Part shown: in pieces, positions 60,686 to 64,000 of the stretch | How the letters are laid out: each line of letters starts with the position of its first letter | Position numbering within the stretch: position 1 is the first letter of the stretch | Source of the DNA: Burkholderia cepacia | GTDB lineage: Bacteria > Pseudomonadota > Gammaproteobacteria > Burkholderiales > Burkholderiaceae | Assembly (NCBI RefSeq): GCF_001039005.1 | Contig: NZ_LDWR01000041.1 | Span: 124,001 to 188,000, forward strand | Length of the DNA: 64,000 bases | Direction of reading: 5' to 3' | Translations under genes and position numbers: made by a program | The notes under the pieces: generated by a model | Database searches by the model: none | What the model was told of the DNA's origin: nothing | Seen by the model: the letters and a program-made list of their open reading frames with translations, nothing else

Positions 60686-63600
60686 TCAATTCTGGGCAAA
60701 ACCCGCGGCGGTTTCCATGTCCACCGCAACGATCCGCGACACGCCCTGCTCCTGCATCGTCACGCCGATCAGTTGCTGCGCCATCTCCATCGCGATCTTG
60801 TTGTGCGAGATGAACAGGAACTGCGTCTTGTTGGACATCGCGCGCACGAGGTTCGCGAAACGTTCGGTGTTCGCGTCGTCGAGCGGCGCGTCGACCTCGT
60901 CGAGCAGACAGAACGGCGCCGGGTTCAACTGGAACATCGCGAACACCAGCGCGGTCGCGGTCAACGCTTTCTCGCCGCCCGACAGCAGGTGGATCGTCGC
61001 GTTCTTCTTGCCCGGCGGCTGCGCCATTACCTGCACGCCTGCATCGAGAATCTCGTCGCCCGTCATGATCAGCTTTGCCTGACCGCCGCCGAACAGGCGC
61101 GGGAACAGGTCGCTGAAGTGACGGTTGACCTCGTCGAAGGTGCCCTGCAGCAAAGTGCGGGTTTCCTGGTCGATCTTGTGGATCGCGTCCTCGAGCGTCG
61201 TGATCGCGTCGATCAGGTCGGCCGACTGCGCATCGAGGAACACCTTGCGCTCGCTCGCGGCCTTCAGCTCGTCGAGCGCGGCCATGTTCACCGGGCCGAG
61301 CGCGTTGATCGCGTTGTTGAGCCGCGTGACCTCGCCCTGCAGGTACGACGGCTTGAGATCCGGTGTCAGCTTCTCGGACAGCGCGGCCTCGTCGACCTCG
61401 GCCGTCGCGAGCTGCTCGGCGAACTGCTCGACGGACAGGCGCGCGGCCTGCTCCTTCAACTGCAATTCGGTAATGCGGTCGCGCAGCGGCTGCAGCGAAC
61501 GCTCGGCGACGAGACGCTGCTCGTCCGACGCGCGCAGCTTCGCGGTCAGGTCGTCGAGCTCGATCCGCGCGGCCTGCAGCGCCTCTTCCTTCACCGCGCG
61601 AATCTCGAGCGCGTCCTGCAGGCCCGTGTGCGCGGTTTGCTCGTTGATCGTCTCGAGCTCGGCGCGTGCATCTTCCAGCGACGCGGCGACGCGTTCGCTC
61701 TGTTCGTGCGCGACCTGGATGCTGCGCTTGAGCTCGTCGATCCGGGTCACCGCGTTGCGTGCCGCGAAGCGCGCGTCGTTCGCGCCGCGCTCCAGGTCAC
61801 GCGCTTCCTGACGCGCCTGCGTCAGCGATTCGTCGAGCGATTCGAACGCAAGCTGGTTGTCCTCGAAGCGCGCCTGCAGTTCCGCGAGTTCGCCGTCGAA
61901 GCGCTCGAAATTCGCTTCCGACTCCGCGCGCAGCGCGCGCTGCTCTTCGATCTGCGCGCCGATTTCCTCGAGTTCCTCGCGGATCTGCGTACTGCGCTGC
62001 GTGTAACGTTCGTGCGCCTGCGCGAGCTTCAGCACGTCCATCTGCAGCGCGTGCACGCGCTGCGTCGCACGCTCGGCCTGCGCGCGCACGTCGCCGAGCG
62101 CCTGCGTGGCCTGCGTGTGCGCGGCTTCCGCGCGCACGGCTGCCGTGCGCGCCTCATCGGCGAGCAGCGCCTGCGCACGCACCTGGCGTGTCAGGTTTTC
62201 GATTTCCTGCTGGCGGGCCAGCATCCCGGCCTGCTCCGAATCGGCCGCGTACAACTGCACGCCCACGCGCGTGACGATATGGCCGGCCTTGACGACGAAC
62301 GCGCCGCCTGCCGGCAGTTGCGTGCGCGTCGCGAGCGCCTGCGCGACGTCGTCGGCGACATACACGTTGCCGAGCCAATCGTTCAGCACCGCGCGAATGC
62401 CCGCGTCGTCGATGCGCACGAGCGACAGCACCGGACGCAGCCCGGCCACCGCCGCGGGCGGTTCGCCGGCCGCGGGCGGCGCGTAGAACGCGAGCTTCGC
62501 GGGCGGCGCATCGGTCGCGAACGCCTTCACCCAGTCGAGATTCGATACCTCGAGCGCGGCGAGGCGCTCACGCAGCACGGCCTCGAGCGCCGCTTCCCAG
62601 CCGGCTTCGACGTGCAGCTTCTTCCACAGACGCGGCAGCGCGCCGAGCTCGTGCTTGTCGAGCCACGGCTGCACCTTGCCTTCCGTCTGCACGTTTTCCT
62701 GCAGCTGCTTCAGCGCGGCCAGGCGCGCCTCGAGCTGGTGGATCTGTGCGGCTTCGGCCTGCACGCGCTCCTGCGCGGCACGGCGCTCGCCATCGAGACG
62801 CGGCACCGTTTCCTGTGCATCGGCGAGACGCGCCTGCGCTTCGGCCAGGATTTCTTCCTGCTCGGCGAGCTGCATGCGCAGCTCCTCGAGCTGTGTCTCG
62901 TCCGGCGCGTCGAGCCCGCCCGCTTCGCTCTTCAGGCGCTCATGGCGCTGCTGAAGCTGCTGGAGCTGCTGGTCGGCGTTGCGCTGGTGCGCGGCTTCGA
63001 GCTTCAGCGACTGTTCGGTCTGCGCGATCCGCGCGCGCTCGTCGTTGAGCTGCGCCTGCGCATCGCGCCACTTCGCTTCGAGCGCCGGCAGCGCGTCGTG
63101 CTTCGCGGCCGCGTTGTCCTCGGCGAGCGCCGCCTTCTCGTCGGCCATCGCGCGCGCCTCTTCGGCTTCCTCGAGCTCGTCCTGCGACTTCTCGGCCTGC
63201 GCGCGCCATTGCTCGCGCTGCGCGTTCAGCGCGGCGATCTGCGCCTGCACGCGGTTGCGCGATTCGACGATGAACTTGATCTCGGCTTCGAGGCGGCTCA
63301 CCTCGGCGTTCGCCTCGTAAAGCGAACCCTGTGCGCCCTGCATCGCATCACTCGCCGCGTAATGCGCGACGCGCAGCGTTTCGAGCTGCGACTCGACCTC
63401 ACGCAGCTTCGCGGTCTGCGCCTCGAGGTCGATCTGCGCCTGTTCGATCGCGCGCTGCTGCTTCTGCTGCTCGCCGGCGGCCTCGTTCTTGCGCAGCAGC
63501 CACAACAGGCGCTGCTTCTCCTCGCCGTCGGCGACGAGATCCTTGTACTTGGTCGCGACGACGGCCTGCGCCTCGAGTTTTTCGAGGTTCGCGCCGAGTT

Positions 63601-64000
63601 CGCGGACGATGTCCTCGACGCGCGTCAGGTTCTCGCGCGTGTCGTGCAGGCGGTTCTCGGTCTCGCGGCGGCGTTCCTTGTACTTCGATACGCCCGCGGC
63701 TTCCTCGAGGAACACGCGCAGCTCTTCCGGCTTCGCCTCGATGATCCGCGCGATCATGCCCTGCCCGATGATCGCGTATGCACGCGGCCCGAGGCCCGTG
63801 CCGAGGAAGATGTCCTGGATGTCGCGGCGGCGCGCCGGCAGGTTGTTGATGTAGTAGCTCGACGTGCCGTCGCGCGTGAGCACGCGCTTCACGGCGATCT
63901 CGCCGTACTGGCCCCACTGCCCGGCCGCGCGGCCGTCGGAGTTGTCGAAGATCAGCTCGACGCTGGCCCGGCTGCCGGGCTTGCGGGCGGTCGAGCCGTT
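60686..64000 (-). CDS. smc: Chromosome segregation protein SMC (N-terminus beyond the window)
   Basis: The gene enters from the right end, so the Walker A head is not visible, but 1,105 codons are present. They include QGMIARIIEAKPEELRVFLE and the EEAAGVSKYKERRRETENRL segment, long coiled coils either side of a hinge (about GVQLYAADSEQAGMLARQQE upstream and YAPPAAGEPP before), and the C-terminal head with LSGGEKALTATALVF and LLDEVDAPLDDANTERF. It compacts and segregates chromosomes with ScpA/ScpB. Upstream of zipA and ligA on the same strand. Confidence 0.97.
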   Translation of the reverse strand, partial: NGSTARKPGSRASVELIFDNSDGRAAGQWGQYGEIAVKRVLTRDGTSSYYINNLPARRRDIQDIFLGTGLGPRAYAIIGQGMIARIIEAKPEELRVFLEEAAGVSKYKERRRETENRLHDTRENLTRVEDIVRELGANLEKLEAQAVVATKYKDLVADGEEKQRLLWLLRKNEAAGEQQKQQRAIEQAQIDLEAQTAKLREVESQLETLRVAHYAASDAMQGAQGSLYEANAEVSRLEAEIKFIVESRNRVQAQIAALNAQREQWRAQAEKSQDELEEAEEARAMADEKAALAEDNAAAKHDALPALEAKWRDAQAQLNDERARIAQTEQSLKLEAAHQRNADQQLQQLQQRHERLKSEAGGLDAPDETQLEELRMQLAEQEEILAEAQARLADAQETVPRLDGERRAAQERVQAEAAQIHQLEARLAALKQLQENVQTEGKVQPWLDKHELGALPRLWKKLHVEAGWEAALEAVLRERLAALEVSNLDWVKAFATDAPPAKLAFYAPPAAGEPPAAVAGLRPVLSLVRIDDAGIRAVLNDWLGNVYVADDVAQALATRTQLPAGGAFVVKAGHIVTRVGVQLYAADSEQAGMLARQQEIENLTRQVRAQALLADEARTAAVRAEAAHTQATQALGDVRAQAERATQRVHALQMDVLKLAQAHERYTQRSTQIREELEEIGAQIEEQRALRAESEANFERFDGELAELQARFEDNQLAFESLDESLTQARQEARDLERGANDARFAARNAVTRIDELKRSIQVAHEQSERVAASLEDARAELETINEQTAHTGLQDALEIRAVKEEALQAARIELDDLTAKLRASDEQRLVAERSLQPLRDRITELQLKEQAARLSVEQFAEQLATAEVDEAALSEKLTPDLKPSYLQGEVTRLNNAINALGPVNMAALDELKAASERKVFLDAQSADLIDAITTLEDAIHKIDQETRTLLQGTFDEVNRHFSDLFPRLFGGGQAKLIMTGDEILDAGVQVMAQPPGKKNATIHLLSGGEKALTATALVFAMFQLNPAPFCLLDEVDAPLDDANTERFANLVRAMSNKTQFLFISHNKIAMEMAQQLIGVTMQEQGVSRIVAVDMETAAGFAQN

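Overview
The window is GC-rich Betaproteobacterial chromosomal DNA. Gene order and protein sequences point to Burkholderia, probably the main chromosome of a B. cepacia complex member or close relative. The diagnostic block is the rpsB-tsf-pyrH-frr-uppS-cdsA-dxr-rseP-bamA-ompH-lpxD-fabZ-lpxA-lpxB-rnhB operon next to ppsA/ppsR, with glnD, ligA, zipA and smc close by. The genus call is an inference from content, not a database result.

The window has two halves of different character. Positions 1 to about 19,000 are accessory: a TetR/DJ-1 pair, an RNA ligase-like protein, a DnaQ-like exonuclease, a probable biosynthetic gene cluster (2,558-12,012), a cNMP-domain flavoprotein, a regulator fragment, a duplicated CMD-domain protein with its divergent LysR regulator, and a large SF1 helicase with a C-terminal nuclease domain. 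This block ends at the 3' end of guaA. From about 19,030 to 64,000 the content is mostly core: guaA, guaB, a few poorly characterised membrane, DUF and HTH genes (23.1-27.9 kb), rnfH/ratA versus smpB, qmcA/nfeD, ppsA versus ppsR, the long translation/envelope operon (34.9-50.5 kb, minus strand), then map-glnD-pseudouridine synthase (plus) and def-ligA-zipA-smc (minus, smc running off the end).

The most interesting segment is 2,558-12,012. Two divergent transcription units flank a 504-bp AT-richer intergenic region. Leftward lie a class I methyltransferase and an amino-acid-kinase-fold enzyme. Rightward lie, in tight order: a 69-residue peptide; a diiron oxygenase with two EX28-37DEXXH motifs as in AurF; a nucleotidyltransferase whose C-terminus looks like a PqqD/RRE fold; a two-gene dikinase laid out like phenylphosphate synthase (swivelling-His subunit, then ATP-grasp subunit); a P-loop nucleotide-kinase-like protein; and an FAD monooxygenase. 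I know no named pathway with this gene set. A peptide-scaffolded or small-molecule pathway using phosphorylation, nucleotidylation and N- or C-oxygenation is my inference.

The conserved operon couples translation factors (S2, EF-Ts, UMP kinase, RRF) to isoprenoid (Dxr, UppS), phospholipid (CdsA), outer-membrane assembly (RseP, BamA, OmpH/Skp) and lipid A (LpxD, FabZ, LpxA, LpxB) synthesis. Many junctions overlap or are very short, and a strong hairpin sits between rpsB and tsf. Clear intrinsic terminators were found after guaA, smpB, the DMT transporter, ppsA, ppsR and the pseudouridine synthase. No tRNA, rRNA, CRISPR array, insertion sequence or integrase was recognised.
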